DNA of 64,000 nt from Microseira wollei NIES-4236 (GTDB lineage: Bacteria; Cyanobacteriota; Cyanobacteriia; Cyanobacteriales; Aerosakkonemataceae). A model generated the notes under the pieces. The model saw only the letters and a program-made list of their open reading frames with translations. It ran no database searches and was not told where the DNA came from. Positions 18,633 to 26,295 of this stretch are shown here, piece after piece. Numbering within the stretch: the first letter of the stretch is position 1; every line of letters begins with the position of its first letter. The stretch spans positions 1-64,000 of the forward strand of contig NZ_BLAY01000009.1 of the NCBI RefSeq assembly GCF_020521235.1, written 5' to 3'. The position numbers and the translations under genes are program-made.

Positions 18633-19367
18633 ATGTTAAAAGCACTCGCCATTACCAACGAAGATATTCTGCATCAAGTCAAGCTATCCTGCAAAATACC
18701 TGAAATAATTGAGCAGATTATTGCCCGTAAAGCGATCGAAAATGCCGCTGCTGAGGCGGGTATCAAAGTGGAGACAGAAGAACTTCAGAAAGCAGCAGAC
18801 CAAATGCGGTTTATGAACCAACTCCTAAATGCTAATGATACCTGGGCGTGGTTGGAAAAACATCATCTGTCTCTCGATGATTTTGAAGAAATAGTTTACA
18901 CTACTTTGCTCGCTGGTAAGTTATCTCAACATCTATTTGCCGATAAAGTAGAACCCTACTTTTTTCAGCAACAACTCGATTATGCAGGTGTGGTTATGTA
19001 TGAGGTTGTATTAGATGATGAAGATTTGGCACTGGAACTTTTCTATGCTGTTAAGGAAGGTGAGATGAGTTTTTATGATGTGGCGCGTCAATATATTCAG
19101 GATGTGGAATTGCGGCGCAAAGGAGGATATCTGGGGGTAGTGCGTCGCAAGGATTTGAAGGCGGAAATTTCTGCTGCTGTTTTTGCAGCTAAACCGCCAC
19201 AGCTTCTTAAACCAATTGTGACTGCTAGGGGATTACACCTGATTTTAGTAGAGGAACTAATTCAGCCGGAATTAAATGAAAAACTCCGCACAAATATCAT
19301 TTCAAACTTATTCTCTCAATGGCTTAATCAACAAATTGAACAGTCTGAAATAAGCAAGTCACCCTAA
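18633..19367 (+). CDS. parvulin-type peptidyl-prolyl isomerase (SurA/PpiC-like), exporter accessory
   Basis: A 244-residue protein. The N-terminal helical part (1-115) resembles the SurA-N chaperone region, and the C-terminal parvulin domain (about 120-225) shows VVMYEVVLDDEDLALELFYA, GGYLGVVRRKDL and VTARGLHLILVEE. There is no signal peptide, so it probably acts in the cytoplasm on Pro-containing precursors before export (inference). Such genes recur beside C39 exporters in cyanobacteria. AAGGAG lies 8 nt before the ATG. Partial copies occur at 25160-25653 and 30094-30153. It is the last gene of the exporter operon and faces the precursor genes. Confidence 0.88.
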   Translation: MLKALAITNEDILHQVKLSCKIPEIIEQIIARKAIENAAAEAGIKVETEELQKAADQMRFMNQLLNANDTWAWLEKHHLSLDDFEEIVYTTLLAGKLSQHLFADKVEPYFFQQQLDYAGVVMYEVVLDDEDLALELFYAVKEGEMSFYDVARQYIQDVELRRKGGYLGVVRRKDLKAEISAAVFAAKPPQLLKPIVTARGLHLILVEELIQPELNEKLRTNIISNLFSQWLNQQIEQSEISKSP

Positions 19368-19368
19368 T

Positions 19369-19485
19369 TACAGCGGATTGCAAGCGAGTGAGGTACAGCC
19401 TTCAGGCTTTGTTTGTGTAGCGGCAGCATTAATGCTGCCGCTACACAAACTCTCGGTGTACCTCATACGAGTGCAATCCGCTGTA
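19369..19485. mobile_element. palindromic MITE-like element, GCAGCATTAATGCTGC family
   Basis: Terminal inverted repeats TACAGCGGATTGCA and TGCAATCCGCTGTA enclose a central perfect palindrome GTAGCGGCAGCATTAATGCT and its complement. About 117 bp, no ORF. It separates the converging export operon and precursor genes and may act as a bidirectional terminator. Confidence 0.85.
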
Positions 19486-19522
19486 AACTATTTGTTTCAT
19501 TATTGGCTTGATAGAACATACC

Positions 19523-19550
19523 AAAAAACCCCTCAACTTGGCTGAGGGGT
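19523..19550 (-). terminator. intrinsic terminator of precursor B
   Basis: On the minus strand ACCCCTCAGCC-AAGTTGAGGGG forms a strong stem and is followed by TTTTTT. It lies about 70 nt after the stop of the 53-aa precursor gene. Confidence 0.8.
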
Positions 19551-19620
19551 ATGCTATTAGACCTCTCAAAAAACTCTTCCTGCCTGCCTTTGAGTTTGCT
19601 TGTTAGAGAAGTCAATTTGT

Positions 19621-19782
19621 CTAGAACAGAGGAATCACAGTCCTGGTAGTAATCCAAGTTCCACCCTTAATGCTGAGAGCATCACCTTCAGACAATTCTG
19701 ACAACTGATCCAAATAGCTTTCCGAATCAGAAAATAATTCGCTGCCGGTGACGGATAGATTGTCAATTGTGATTTTAGCCAT
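19621..19782 (-). CDS. double-glycine precursor peptide B, 53 aa, short Thr-rich core
   Basis: The ATG at 19780-19782 with ribosome site AAAGGAG opens a 53-codon frame. The leader of 41 residues (starts MAKITIDNLSVTGSELF, ends DALSIKGG) differs from precursor A at only two positions. The core after Gly-Gly is TWITTRTVIPLF: twelve residues with four Thr and no Cys or Ser. It was duplicated together with its 5' region at a 510-bp offset from precursor A. Its own terminator follows, and a motif copy (19907-19920) precedes it. Likely modified by the kinase/HopA1 pair at 22290-24588 and exported by the C39 transporter (inference). The matured structure is unknown. Confidence 0.85.
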   Translation of the reverse strand: MAKITIDNLSVTGSELFSDSESYLDQLSELSEGDALSIKGGTWITTRTVIPLF

Positions 19783-19906
19783 TGCTTTATCTCCTTTGAA
19801 GGTTTCTGTGAATTTGTGGTTTCAAGGATTAGTTAACATTCCAATCCTTTGATTACATATTCGCAGATTAAATCTGCAATAATAACTACTCCAACTGTTT
19901 GTTTGA

Positions 19907-19920
19907 GGACATAATTGTTT
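19907..19920. promoter_or_regulatory. ACAT-N2-ATGT motif upstream of precursor B
   Basis: GGACATAATTGTTT, 125 bp upstream of the precursor B start. It is identical in sequence and distance to the copy upstream of precursor A. Confidence 0.6.
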
Positions 19921-19945
19921 CAGTTGTTGCTAGAGATAAAATTAC

Positions 19946-19974
19946 GAAAAACCCCTCAAGAGAGTTGAGGGGTT
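19946..19974 (-). terminator. intrinsic terminator of precursor A
   Basis: On the minus strand AACCCCTCAACTC-TCTTGAGGGGTT is followed by a T-rich run. It lies about 80 nt after the stop of precursor A and before the promoter region of precursor B. Confidence 0.75.
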
Positions 19975-19997
19975 TGCTGTAAGTTTAAACTCTCGTT

Positions 19998-20035
19998 AAA
20001 CGGAAATTGCCCCAGGTCGGGGGCAACTTCCGTTT
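19998..20035 (-). other. strong stem-loop immediately downstream of precursor A
   Basis: AAACGGAAATTGCCCC and GGGGCAACTTCCGTTT pair over 16 positions with one mismatch around a 6-nt loop. No T-tail follows in the direction of the gene, so it is more likely an mRNA-stabilising 3' hairpin than a terminator. Confidence 0.6.
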
Positions 20036-20052
20036 AAAAAAGAAAAGGAGTA

Positions 20053-20292
20053 TTAATCCGGCACTATTGTTGTCATCATTGATTCTTCTATCGTTATGGT
20101 CCAAGTAGTTGTGGGCCAAGTTGTGGGCCAAGTAGTAGTTATGGGCCGAGTGGGCGGATTGTTTCCTGTTCCTCCCTTGATGCTGAGAGCATCAGTTTCT
20201 GAAATTTCTGACAACTGATCCAAATAGCTTTCCGAATCAGAAAATAATTCGCTGCCGGTGACGGATAGATTGTCAATTGTGATTTTAGCCAT
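20053..20292 (-). CDS. double-glycine precursor peptide A with Thr/Trp-rich, Cys-free core
   Basis: A 79-residue precursor. Residues 1-41 are the leader ending ALSIKGG. The 38-residue core begins TGNNPPTRPITTTW and continues PTTWPTTTWTITI, with 14 Thr, 1 Ser, 3 Trp and no Cys. The AAAGGAG ribosome site is the same as in precursor B. The pattern Thr-Thr-(Thr)-Trp-Pro is repeated. With a kinase/HopA1-like dehydration pair encoded upstream on the same strand, the Thr residues are plausible sites of phosphorylation and elimination to dehydrobutyrine. The absence of Cys excludes lanthionine rings within this peptide. It could also simply be an exported unmodified peptide. I recognise no named family for the core. 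Confidence 0.85.
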   Translation of the reverse strand: MAKITIDNLSVTGSELFSDSESYLDQLSEISETDALSIKGGTGNNPPTRPITTTWPTTWPTTTWTITIEESMMTTIVPD

Positions 20293-20416
20293 CGTTTTAT
20301 CTCCTTTGAAGGTTTCTGTGAATTTGTGGTTTCAAGAATTAGTTAACTTTCCAATCCTTTGATTACATATTCGCACATTAAATCTGCAATAAGAACTACT
20401 CCAACTGTTTGTTTGA

Positions 20417-20430
20417 GGACATAATTGTTT
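20417..20430. promoter_or_regulatory. ACAT-N2-ATGT motif upstream of precursor A (proximal)
   Basis: GGACATAATTGTTT, 125 bp upstream of the precursor A start. Confidence 0.6.
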
Positions 20431-20600
20431 CAGTTGTTGCTAGAGATAAAATTACGAAAAACTCCTCAAGAGAGTATCGTTTGATCTCCTGATATATTTT
20501 ATTTTAAATTTGTGCTGTCAAGGATTAGTTTAACTATTTCCTTATCTTTTAATTAAATATTATTTAAACCCTGAATTGGCGACTTAAAAACAATTTTATT

Positions 20601-20615
20601 GTGACATAAATGTTT
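20601..20615. promoter_or_regulatory. ACAT-N2-ATGT motif upstream of precursor A (distal)
   Basis: GTGACATAAATGTTT, a perfect ACAT-AA-ATGT palindrome about 310 bp upstream of precursor A. Confidence 0.55.
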
Positions 20616-20692
20616 CAGTAATGGCTCTAATATCTAGACCATAACTGCCTAATATTCAATATAGTTAAGTTTAAAATTATTTATTAAAAAAC

Positions 20693-20715
20693 AAAAAAAC
20701 TGGCATTTCTGCCAG
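20693..20715 (-). terminator. intrinsic terminator of the ScyD/ScyE-like gene
   Basis: On the minus strand CTGGCAGAAATGCCAG is followed by TTTTTTT. It isolates the ScyD/E-like gene from precursor A, so the precursors need their own promoter. Confidence 0.8.
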
Positions 20716-20735
20716 AGGAAATAGATTTGTTTATC

Positions 20736-20837
20736 AGGACTTACGCAAAGAAACCGGGTTTCTATGAAAAATCGTTGGTTTGGCAACTAGAGAGCTACGT
20801 AGAAACCCGGTTTCTAGGCTCGTCCTGCGTAAGTCCT
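20736..20837. mobile_element. MITE-like inverted repeat, AGGACTTACGCA family
   Basis: The ends AGGACTTACGCA and TGCGTAAGTCCT are perfect inverted repeats. Inside are inverted copies of GAAACCGGGTTTCTA. About 102 bp, noncoding, just downstream of the ScyD/E-like gene. It is the most complete copy of this family in the window. Confidence 0.8.
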
Positions 20838-20864
20838 GTTTATATCAAAGATTATGTTCAGGAA

Positions 20865-22124
20865 TCATTCAAAACAAGTTTTGACAGAATTGCTTGATTT
20901 CTGTTTGCGTAAGAACAACGAAGTCGGAATCAAAACACCAAAAGCTAACAGACTGACAGTAGAATTAGGTTCGGGGACAGAAATCTTCACAATCTGACCT
21001 TGTCCCGAAAAGTAGCCTTTGTTTGAAATATAGATATTACCGTCAGAACCAAGTGCTAAAGCTGTGGGGAAAATTAACCCTTCATTAGCGATAGTTTTGC
21101 GCGTACCATCAGCAGATACATAAATCAATTCACCATAGGGAAAACCATTTGCAGGGTTTAATAAATTAGAGACAAAGTCTAAGACATAAAGACCACCCTG
21201 GGAATCAAAAGCTAAATCGATTATCTGGTTGAAACCATCAGCATAAACCACTGGCTTATTATCAGCACCTACTCTAAAGATTCGGGATGCTTTGTCTGGA
21301 TTAGGATACCCTGTTAATTCACCTACATACAAAGCACCATCAGGACCAGTGGCGATAGATGTGGGTACTGATTGCATTGCAATAGTTTGACCTGTAGCTG
21401 GGTCAGTTACAGGTCTCTCAGGAAACACAGACAGCAACTTCAGCTCACTGCCATCGATTTTAGCTCGGAAAAGATCGTTTCCGGCTGCATCAACTATATA
21501 AGCGCTGTCTCCCTGAATGAGGAAAGCATAAGGGTTGCTATCAATGCCATTTTGATAAGGATTATACAAACTACCACCTGTATCATCGGGATTGTATAAG
21601 CCTTCATAGGCTGCCAGATCAGCCAGTCTTGTCCGGGAAGAACCAGTCTGGAGTTGATCGAGGGCAATCAGTTGTCCAAAATCTGGGATTTTCAACACAT
21701 TATCCCGTTGTTCTGGAGAAGAACCCAAACCAATGACTAGATAAGCCTTTCCAGTCGCATCAAATTGTATGTCTTGGGGACCAAAGGCATTAAAACTTAC
21801 AGGTATTTGTGGAATGAATGTTGCTAGGGATGGCAGACCTGTAACTACACGCTCTTGCTTGCCATTCTGAATGCGTGTCACAGCACCAGTCGCACCATAA
21901 CACATCGACAGCCCACTGCCAATACCTGGTGCCGGAATACAAGCTCCTCTACCGCCTCTACCTGCTTCCGTCACGTAGAGGGCGCCATCTGAACCAAAGG
22001 TCAGCCCCCTTGGTCCATCAAGACCAGTAGCTATGACATTCAAACTGGCTGCATAGGATGCTTCTCCAAATCCAAGAGTAATCAATGCTGCTCCCGTCGC
22101 AGCCATCAACAACTTTTTCAGCAT
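20865..22124 (-). CDS. ScyD/ScyE-family beta-propeller protein with PEP-CTERM anchor
   Basis: A 419-residue protein. Signal peptide 1-26 (MLKKLLMAATGAALITLGFG then ASYAA). The bulk is NHL/SMP-30-like propeller sequence (GLDGPRGLTFGSDGALYVTEAGRG, GPDGALYVGELTGYP, DLAFDSQGGLYVLDF, GSDGNIYISNKGYF). The C-terminus has the sorting signal SVPEPNSTVSLLAFG..., a hydrophobic stretch and a basic tail (LRKQK), i.e. PEP-CTERM processing to the exterior. It resembles the ScyD/ScyE family named from scytonemin loci, but no scytonemin biosynthesis gene is seen here, so a pigment role cannot be claimed. It lies between the modification genes and the precursors, with its own terminator. Confidence 0.85.
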   Translation of the reverse strand: MLKKLLMAATGAALITLGFGEASYAASLNVIATGLDGPRGLTFGSDGALYVTEAGRGGRGACIPAPGIGSGLSMCYGATGAVTRIQNGKQERVVTGLPSLATFIPQIPVSFNAFGPQDIQFDATGKAYLVIGLGSSPEQRDNVLKIPDFGQLIALDQLQTGSSRTRLADLAAYEGLYNPDDTGGSLYNPYQNGIDSNPYAFLIQGDSAYIVDAAGNDLFRAKIDGSELKLLSVFPERPVTDPATGQTIAMQSVPTSIATGPDGALYVGELTGYPNPDKASRIFRVGADNKPVVYADGFNQIIDLAFDSQGGLYVLDFVSNLLNPANGFPYGELIYVSADGTRKTIANEGLIFPTALALGSDGNIYISNKGYFSGQGQIVKISVPEPNSTVSLLAFGVLIPTSLFLRKQKSSNSVKTCFE

Positions 22125-22167
22125 TTTTTAGTTTCCTATTTAATCCGCTAAAGATCATCCCTACCAC

Positions 22168-22292
22168 TAGGGCGTGTTTTCAAACCCTGGGAGGGCGAAG
22201 CATGAGGACACAAAACATTGGTTTTTAGTGGTAAGTTATCGCCCTCATGCTGATCCCCTACATCAAATTTTATACTTTGAAAACACGCCCTA
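22168..22292. mobile_element. MITE-like element with TAGGGCGTGTTTTCAAA terminal inverted repeats
   Basis: TAGGGCGTGTTTTCAAA and TTTGAAAACACGCCCTA are perfect 17-bp inverted ends 125 bp apart, with no ORF. The last three bases supply the stop codon of the HopA1-like gene, so the insertion reshaped that gene's 3' end. Confidence 0.8.
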
Positions 22293-23408
22293 ATCCTCAT
22301 CTATCGGCGAATAGATATCTTCAGAGTTGGCATTCAAGTAAACACCGTGTAAGTCAATACCCAAAAGAGAAAACTGAGCAAGGATAGCCTTCATCCGCGT
22401 CTCTGGTAAGTTATCCCCTTGATGCCAAGCTTCTAACAATCCATTCGCCAGAATCTGACAGCGATTCATCCCAAAACTTTCCTGTTCAGCAAACTTTTGA
22501 TCTGGTTCTTCTGCTAAACCTAACCCTGGTGCTAGTTGCTTGGTAAATAGCGGAATTTCCGATTTAAAGTGCGTTTGTTTTTCTATATAAACATTATTTA
22601 AAAATTGCCTCACAGCTTCATAATCCCGCTTATCAAAATACAAAACCCCCGAATCATGGCGTTCGTAATATTTTGGATGGTACAAAACTTTAAATTGAAA
22701 AGGAATCCCTGCCTCATTCAAATATTGCGTTATATTACCCATGACTGCAACAGCACCTTCAGGAGTGAAATTGAAATAGATTCGCACCGTTACTTGCTGA
22801 TTTTTTGCCTCCTGATAACGGCTTGACCCCACATTACCAACCGCCATGTAAAAGCCATTTTGCACCAAATTTTTAGGCATACGGATAGCAACCAAAGCAC
22901 CAACTCCAGCCGCTGATTCATCTGGTTTTAGATGCTTATACCGCTGAATATGTAACCTCAAACTACCGTTAGTTACTGCTAAACTCCCATCACTTTCCTC
23001 TCTCAGGACATGCCAACCAGGCGCAAAGTAACCCTCTCCACAATTACTTTCATGTAATCGCTGATAAAATCCCACATCTATGCCTAAGAGGGTATTATTT
23101 TCCAAATCTAGGCGCAAAGCTTTTCCCTCTCCATCTAATGCTAGAGAACTTCGCATTGAACCGTTGTAATAAATACCATAGAGAAAACTCCGCAGTTGCA
23201 GACTCAGATATTTCTGCTGCATTTCTTCAGGCATTTTCTGAAAACGCTCAACCACCTCTGCTGGCAGTTCCAACGGTTTGTAATCTGGATGACGAATGGA
23301 GAAATCAGATTGAATCTCAACCAGGCGAACAATATCTTCCAAAACGTCCATTAATCGCCTATATGCCTCAGTCTTTAACGGAGTTTGAGTAGAATCGAGT
23401 AATTGCAT
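22290..23408 (-). CDS. HopA1-like protein (LxmY/TvaC-D-like partner of a RiPP kinase)
   Basis: A 372-residue cytoplasmic-looking protein with features of the HopA1 (type III effector-like) family: LRSFLYGIYYNGS, NGFYMAVGNVGSS, VRIYFNFTPEGAVAVMGNIT and DSGVLYFDKRDYEAVRQFL. Members of this family pair with APH-fold kinases in class V lanthipeptide and thioamitide pathways, where the two together phosphorylate and eliminate Ser/Thr. Here the kinase gene ends 25 bp upstream on the same strand, the expected pairing. The stop codon lies in a MITE end, so the native C-terminus may be slightly altered. The reaction is inferred, not proven; the Thr-rich precursors 2-3 kb downstream are the obvious substrates. 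Confidence 0.85.
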   Translation of the reverse strand: MQLLDSTQTPLKTEAYRRLMDVLEDIVRLVEIQSDFSIRHPDYKPLELPAEVVERFQKMPEEMQQKYLSLQLRSFLYGIYYNGSMRSSLALDGEGKALRLDLENNTLLGIDVGFYQRLHESNCGEGYFAPGWHVLREESDGSLAVTNGSLRLHIQRYKHLKPDESAAGVGALVAIRMPKNLVQNGFYMAVGNVGSSRYQEAKNQQVTVRIYFNFTPEGAVAVMGNITQYLNEAGIPFQFKVLYHPKYYERHDSGVLYFDKRDYEAVRQFLNNVYIEKQTHFKSEIPLFTKQLAPGLGLAEEPDQKFAEQESFGMNRCQILANGLLEAWHQGDNLPETRMKAILAQFSLLGIDLHGVYLNANSEDIYSPIDED

Positions 23409-23433
23409 AATCTTTTATCGACAACGAAGTACC

Positions 23434-24588
23434 TTAAGCAACAGGACTCTTTTGAGTAAATTCAGCAGCCACACCAAAAATTGTTGGCATTGATTGTTCT
23501 GGACGACACAACAATGTCTTGGCAACTTGAAGCATGGCAATTCCTCCATTACCAAAATATTTTTGATACTGAATCATTGCCTGAATCTGTTGAATCAAAG
23601 CAAAACCCGCAAATTGCACCACGCGCAACAAGAAATCAGGACGTTGTTCTAAAATTTCTGGAAATGTCTGCAAATAAACTTGGGTTAATGCAGCAATTGA
23701 AGGCTGAAGCTTTTCTAAAGGGGTCATCGCCAAGCGCAGAGATTCCTCAATACTCAAAGACTTACTGATAACCAAACTACCCAGCCAAATTTGGAGGTAG
23801 CTGCTAATCAGGGTTCCTAAATCAAAAGCTGGGTCTCCCCAAGCAGAGCGTTCCCAATCAATTAGTCTTACAATACCGTTACTAGATTGCTGCCAATTTG
23901 CGTGCAGAAGGATATTATTTAGCTTCAGGTCATTGTGAGTCAGACAAGATGGAATTACAGCATTACCCAAATTAGCGATCGCTTGCCCTAAACTATCGTA
24001 CCGCTGATAGAGGGCAAAAAACTTCAATCCATCCCCAGGCACCGAACCAAAGATTTCTGGACTAATCCGTTCCAACCCCCGCATTAAATTAGTCACCATG
24101 TCAGCCTTTAGATTATCCGGATTTGGCGAGAAGAAATCCTGATATTCTTGGCGGTTGAAAGTATTCCGATGGATAGTTGCCATCAGCGTACCAATTGCGG
24201 CAGCAATTTCTGTATCAAAGCTATTCTCCTTTGTATAGAAATCCATTAAATCTCGATAATCATCCAGGTATCGGAAGACAATAATCGAGTTGTCCTTATC
24301 AAAATGCAAAATTTCTGACAATAACGGGCGTAGGCGATCCATTTCTGGAAATTGTTGTAGGAATTCCTGAATTCGCCACTCACTTAAAAACTCACCAGCC
24401 GCTTGACCCTCGTGATTATGCCGTTCCTGCTTAACCAGCAGCTTACGACTGTCTGGAAAAGTGAGTAATAAGTTAAAGTTTTTAGCTTCAAGAGGCTCTA
24501 CCTTACTAAAAGATTGCTCTGATTGATTACATAAACTATTCTGAACTAAATAATCAAATACATTATGAGAGTTTAAGATAAATTTCAT
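23434..24588 (-). CDS. APH-fold kinase, probable RiPP Ser/Thr kinase (LxmK-like)
   Basis: A 384-residue protein with aminoglycoside-phosphotransferase architecture: candidate ATP Lys53 (LLVKQE), catalytic loop THNDLKLNNILLH with Asp220 and Asn225, and metal-binding motif IDWERSAWGDPAFDLG (Asp244; DWE replaces the common DFD). Neither nearby resistance genes nor a choline pathway suggests an antibiotic or small-molecule substrate. The adjoining HopA1-like gene instead points to the kinase of a class V lanthipeptide or thioamitide-style dehydratase. It is the first gene of a two-gene operon whose 5' region matches that of the Nif11 precursor gene at 28700, including two copies of the palindromic motif, so the pathways are probably co-regulated. 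Confidence 0.85.
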   Translation of the reverse strand: MKFILNSHNVFDYLVQNSLCNQSEQSFSKVEPLEAKNFNLLLTFPDSRKLLVKQERHNHEGQAAGEFLSEWRIQEFLQQFPEMDRLRPLLSEILHFDKDNSIIVFRYLDDYRDLMDFYTKENSFDTEIAAAIGTLMATIHRNTFNRQEYQDFFSPNPDNLKADMVTNLMRGLERISPEIFGSVPGDGLKFFALYQRYDSLGQAIANLGNAVIPSCLTHNDLKLNNILLHANWQQSSNGIVRLIDWERSAWGDPAFDLGTLISSYLQIWLGSLVISKSLSIEESLRLAMTPLEKLQPSIAALTQVYLQTFPEILEQRPDFLLRVVQFAGFALIQQIQAMIQYQKYFGNGGIAMLQVAKTLLCRPEQSMPTIFGVAAEFTQKSPVA

Positions 24589-24751
24589 AAGCTATGCTCT
24601 GGTTAATTTGCGATTTGGCTTAAAGACTTTCACTTATTAGAGTCATCTCATGTCTCATAAATGATCGTCATAATTGCCTCATCTCTAGACAATCATAGGC
24701 AATTTCAAAGGTATTTAACCAACTTGACAAAGTTTTGAGGAGAAACAAATA

Positions 24752-24766
24752 AAACTTTTATGTCCC
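24752..24766. promoter_or_regulatory. ACAT-N2-ATGT-like motif upstream of the kinase gene (proximal)
   Basis: AACTTTTATGTCCCC, 164 bp upstream of the kinase start. A one-base-degenerate copy of the motif. Confidence 0.45.
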
Positions 24767-24850
24767 CAAAAATCCAGTCACAGAGAAGCCAGAAATAACA
24801 AAAACCTTCATTGCTGGTAACCTTACACTGAAAAATTTGGTCAATAACTC

Positions 24851-24865
24851 AAACATTTATGTCCC
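24851..24865. promoter_or_regulatory. ACAT-N2-ATGT motif upstream of the kinase gene (distal)
   Basis: AAACATTTATGTCCC, 99 bp from the proximal site. The same spacing occurs upstream of the Nif11 precursor. Confidence 0.55.
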
Positions 24866-25159
24866 AAATATCTGACCAACTGGTACGCTTGCTGCATTGC
24901 TCCCACAAGATGTAACAGATGCGATCGCCTTGCACCCACCTCACCAAATTGCGTTGCTCGCGTCTGCGCCTTGCTGTTTACAACCTTGCCAACTATATTC
25001 GCCAGCTAGAGAATATTTTGTCGATTCAAACGAGGGATCGCAACGGGAGTTGCTGTTGGGAAGGCGTCGGATTTTAAAATCAGATATTCATGAAGTAGAA
25101 ACCGGATTTATTGAAGAAACCCGGTTTCTACTTTGTATATCGATTGTAGTTTTCTTTAG

Positions 25160-25653
25160 ATGATTTTGAAGAAATAGTTTACACTACTTGGCTCGCTAAT
25201 AAGTTAGCTCAACATCTGTTTGGGGATAAAGTTGAACCCTACTTTTTTCAACACCAACTCAATTATGCAGGTGTGGTAATGTATGAGGTTGTTCTAGATG
25301 ATGAAGATTTGGCGCGGGAACTCTTCTATGCTGTTAAGGAAGGTGAGATGAGTTTTCATGATGTGGCGCGTCAATATATCCAGGATGTGGAATTGCGGCG
25401 CAAAGGAGGATATCAAGGAATAGTGCGTCGCAAAGATTTGAAAGCGGAAATTTCTGCTGCTGTTTTTGCGGCTAAACCGCCGCAGTTAATTAAGCCTATT
25501 GTGACGGCTAAGGGGGTACATTTGATTTGGGTGGAGGAGATTGTTCAAAGCGAGTTAGATGAGAAGTTGCGCCTAAAAATTATTACAAATTTGTTTTATG
25601 GATCCCTGAAACATCAAATTGAGCAGATTGAAGTTATTAAAAAGCTTAAATAG
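25160..25653 (+). pseudogene. 5'-truncated parvulin-type PPIase gene
   Basis: The frame from about 25160 (DDFEEIVYTTWLANKLAQHL...) is colinear with residues about 82 to the end of the intact PPIase at 18633-19367, at high identity (GVVMYEVVLDDEDLARELF, RRKGGYQGIVRRKDLKA). The N-terminal 80 residues are absent and replaced by the dispersed repeat. An internal ATG at 25279 could still start the parvulin domain alone (about 124 aa). The stop codon is contributed by the adjacent MITE. Together with the remnant at 30094 it suggests that a second export locus once existed. Confidence 0.85.
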
Positions 25654-25855
25654 GGCTTGCTGAATAACCTTGTAACTCTTCCCAGGCAAGGGTTTTCCCG
25701 CGTTTTGGCTCGAAAAAGTGCAAGCTATAGCTTTCGATCAGCTCAAAATCCTTGCATTTTTTCAGGGCGATCGCTCGATAGTAAGGGACATTCCTACTGT
25801 TGTGTAAGCTTTCTAGCCTCTAGATTCGGTCTGTAGACTTATTCAGCAAGCCCTA
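25651..25855. mobile_element. 205-bp MITE with TAGGGCTTGCTGAATAA terminal inverted repeats
   Basis: TAGGGCTTGCTGAATAA and TTATTCAGCAAGCCCTA are perfect 17-bp ends. There is no transposase inside. GGGCTTGCTGAATAA-type ends are found on some full-length insertion sequences, so it is probably a non-autonomous derivative. The rest of the gap to 26055 holds only a short inverted repeat (GGTTGGGTTGAGG ... AACCCAAC). Confidence 0.85.
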
Positions 25856-26055
25856 AATCACCATTATGTAGAAAAATATGAGGCGTAGGTTGGGTTGAGG
25901 GACGAAACCCAACACCCAGAAGAAATCGATGGGTTACGCTGTCGGTAACCCATCCTACGAATAATTATCACTCAAAGAAGTAGGTCGAAGAGTTTGCGCT
26001 TACTCTTCCTGCGGACTTGTAATTAGTCCGCCTTGAATATTGAGTTCTACCTCTA

Positions 26056-26295
26056 TTAAAAGAGATCGCGCAGAAGTATACCAACTCCAATCACAAGAGC
26101 CGCAGCAGCAACGGCTGGAGCTGTAACACTCGTCACGCCTGCTGCTGCAATACCTAAACCTATAATTGCTAATCCACCAGCATCTGGATCCAACCCTCCA
26201 ATAATTGCAGACTGTTCATGATCTTGAAGTTGAATCAGATTGTCGGAAAAATCTTCAGAAACATGATTCAGATCATTGATTTTAATTTTAGACAT
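26056..26295 (-). CDS. double-glycine bacteriocin-like precursor C (hydrophobic Gly/Ala-rich core)
   Basis: A 79-residue peptide. Leader MSKIKINDLN... ends QSAIIGG at residues 33-34. The 45-residue core is strongly hydrophobic (GGLAIIGLGIAAAGVTSV, AVAAAALVIGVGILL) with an acidic start and the end RDLF. This is the profile of pore-forming class II bacteriocins or circular-bacteriocin-like peptides. The start at 26295 follows GGAGG by 9 nt and gives the same leader opening (M-[AS]-K-I) as precursors A, B and D. A longer frame to 26313 lacks a ribosome site. No immunity gene is recognised next to it. Probably exported by the C39 transporter. Confidence 0.82.
   Translation of the reverse strand: MSKIKINDLNHVSEDFSDNLIQLQDHEQSAIIGGLDPDAGGLAIIGLGIAAAGVTSVTAPAVAAAALVIGVGILLRDLF

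Larger units (their letters stand above)
24680..25139. repeat. several-hundred-bp dispersed direct repeat, copy 1
   Basis: It runs from about AATCATAGGCAATTTC to the GAAACCCGGTTTCTACTTTG end. Copy 2 (28753-29203) is nearly identical over about 440 bp, and copy 3 (35048-35236) matches the right half. It includes the upstream region of the kinase gene and two motif sites. There is no convincing ORF. Confidence 0.85.

Noticed and set aside
24897..25163. 88-codon ORF (and relatives at 29114 and 35023) containing GRRRILKSDIHEVE
   Set aside because: These are frames through the dispersed noncoding repeat, and their ends follow the repeat rather than a protein. The possible exception at 29213 is listed with low confidence.
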